Below are positions 63,020 through 64,000 of a stretch of 64,000 nt of DNA, one piece after another (the stretch's first letter is position 1; each line of letters begins with the position of its first letter). The translations under genes and the position numbers were made by a program. The DNA is from Serratia plymuthica (GTDB lineage: Bacteria > Pseudomonadota > Gammaproteobacteria > Enterobacterales > Enterobacteriaceae): positions 2,852,001-2,916,000 of the forward strand of contig NZ_CP068771.1 of NCBI RefSeq assembly GCF_018336935.1, read 5' to 3'. Under the pieces are notes generated by a model, which ran no database searches, was not told the origin of the DNA, and saw only the letters and a program-made list of their open reading frames with translations.

Positions 63020-64000
63020 TTACTCGAAGGAATAAGAGACGCTCACGCCGCCGCCCCAGTTCCTGCCCGGCGCCGGTTCGTAATAACGGCCGTTGCCTTC
63101 ATTGACGATGACCGAGCCAACATATTGGCGGTCAAACAGGTTGTCCACGCGGCCGAAAACGTTAAGCATCCAGTTCCCTACCGGATAGCGGTAGCCGGTA
63201 TTCAACCCCAGGGTGGTATAGGACGGCGCCTGCTCGGTGTTTTCATCATTCACCTCGATGTCGCTCATGTAGCGCACCTCCGCGCCGGCATACCAGCCTT
63301 CAGGCGGGGCCCAGGCGAAAGAGGCGAACCCCATGTTGCGCGCAATGCCCGGCATGCGGTTGCCGCTCGGCACCTTATTATCCGCCGAACACTGGCTGTC
63401 GCCGCACACGTCATCCCGATAGCGCGCGTCCAGCAGCGTCCAGGCCAATTGCAGCCGCCAGTCGTAGGCAAACTGCTGGTCCAGCGCCAACTCCAGCCCG
63501 CGCCGACGGGTTTGCCCGGCGTTTTTGTAGCTGGTGCGCCCGTTGCTGCTCTCATCGACGACAATTTCATTCTTGGTGTCGGTCTGGAAAACGGCGGCGG
63601 TCAACAACCCGTTGCCGATACGCGTTTTGCTGCCAAACTCCACCGTATCGCTGGTGGCCGGTTTCAGGCCGAAATTGAGCCCGCTTTGGTCGCCGGGGCG
63701 ATAGGACAACTCGTTGATGGTCGGGGTTTCGAAACCGCGCCCGGCGGACAAGTACAGATTCCAGCCGCGGCTGACGGCATAATTGAGCGAGCCGGCCGGC
63801 AACCACTGATGGTAGCTGGCGCTGCCGCTGTCATCGCCATTGCTGCCGGTGACGTAGTGATCGTTGGAATCAAAATTGACGGTGCTGTAACGCGCACCGG
63901 CATCCAGCGTCAGTTGCTGAGTCAGTTGCCATGAGGTTTGCAGATAAGGATCCACATTCCACATCAGGTTGCGCTCGTTGCGGCGCAGCGCGCCCTGGGT
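63020..64000 (-). CDS. pqqU: TonB-dependent receptor PqqU (YncD), partial (N-terminus beyond the window)
   Basis: The visible 326 codons encode the C-terminal half of a 22-stranded outer-membrane barrel. Blocks such as GNRMPGIARNMGFASFAW, EGWYAGAEVRYMSDI, VFGRVDNLFDRQYVGSVIVN and GNGRYYEPAPGRNWGGGV match E. coli YncD, the PQQ receptor PqqU. The protein ends in phenylalanine-glutamate (SYSFE), as YncD does. The frame is open at 64000, so the plug domain and TonB box lie outside. An apparent ATG at 63964 is internal. Imports pyrroloquinoline quinone (established for E. coli), which supports periplasmic glucose dehydrogenase. Confidence 0.9.
   Translation of the reverse strand, partial: TQGALRRNERNLMWNVDPYLQTSWQLTQQLTLDAGARYSTVNFDSNDHYVTGSNGDDSGSASYHQWLPAGSLNYAVSRGWNLYLSAGRGFETPTINELSYRPGDQSGLNFGLKPATSDTVEFGSKTRIGNGLLTAAVFQTDTKNEIVVDESSNGRTSYKNAGQTRRRGLELALDQQFAYDWRLQLAWTLLDARYRDDVCGDSQCSADNKVPSGNRMPGIARNMGFASFAWAPPEGWYAGAEVRYMSDIEVNDENTEQAPSYTTLGLNTGYRYPVGNWMLNVFGRVDNLFDRQYVGSVIVNEGNGRYYEPAPGRNWGGGVSVSYSFE

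Noticed and set aside
1..64000. CRISPR arrays, tRNA or rRNA genes, phage genes
   Set aside because: No regularly spaced repeats, cloverleaf genes, rRNA sequence or phage structural or integrase genes were recognised on either strand.

Overview
The window is about 64 kb of GC-rich enterobacterial chromosome, most likely Serratia (marcescens-like). This is inferred from the protein sequences (E. coli-like NarGHJI, NarK, NarXL, YchO, ChaABC and PhoH), from a Klebsiella-type nas operon, from LpxO, and from ERIC repeats. No tRNA, rRNA, CRISPR array, integrase or transposase gene was recognised.

Layout. 1-6510 (minus strand): respiratory nitrate reductase narGHJI, with narI cut by the window edge. 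Upstream of narG lie a perfect FNR box and a NarL heptamer. 6750-10527: a visibly AT-rich insert of about 3.7 kb bounded by a perfect 63-bp direct repeat. It carries three same-strand genes: a CBS/CysK-type PLP synthase, a diaminopimelate-decarboxylase-type PLP enzyme and a LysO-type amino acid exporter, followed by a 33-codon possible remnant. 10518-26245 (minus strand): a Wzx/Wzy-type exopolysaccharide locus with wecA-like, wza, wzc, wzx, a TupA-like gene, five glycosyltransferases, a secreted glycosidase-like protein and wzy. It begins with an exact ops/JUMPstart element, has a terminator just after the first gene, and has an epimerase gene upstream. 26429-27361: a membrane-anchored winged-helix regulator. 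28080-33795: narK, narXL and ychO. The polysaccharide block therefore sits between narK and narGHJI, which are adjacent in E. coli. 34326-35713: an orphan prepilin peptidase and a periplasmic PEBP-family protein.

35718-48003 (minus strand): nitrate assimilation. nasR is followed by a nasF leader with an ANTAR-type hairpin and a terminator, then nasF-E-D (nitrate ABC transporter), one 1382-codon frame holding NasC and NasB, nasA and a uroporphyrinogen-III methyltransferase for siroheme. 48059-54755: a family-5 ABC transporter with two paralogous binding proteins. 55215-56168: Cbl. 56470-60323: chaC, chaB, a siderophore-interacting protein with a candidate Fur box, and chaA, with two full-length ERIC elements and one short derivative. 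60381-64000: lpxO, phoH and the 3' part of pqqU (yncD).

Respiratory and assimilatory nitrate use are thus encoded in one region. The former is controlled by FNR and NarXL. The latter is controlled by NasR antitermination and probably NtrC. The most unusual item is the repeat-flanked insert. Its three genes fit a proposed route that makes and exports a lysine-like amino acid, possibly the antimetabolite thialysine. This is inference from family membership only.
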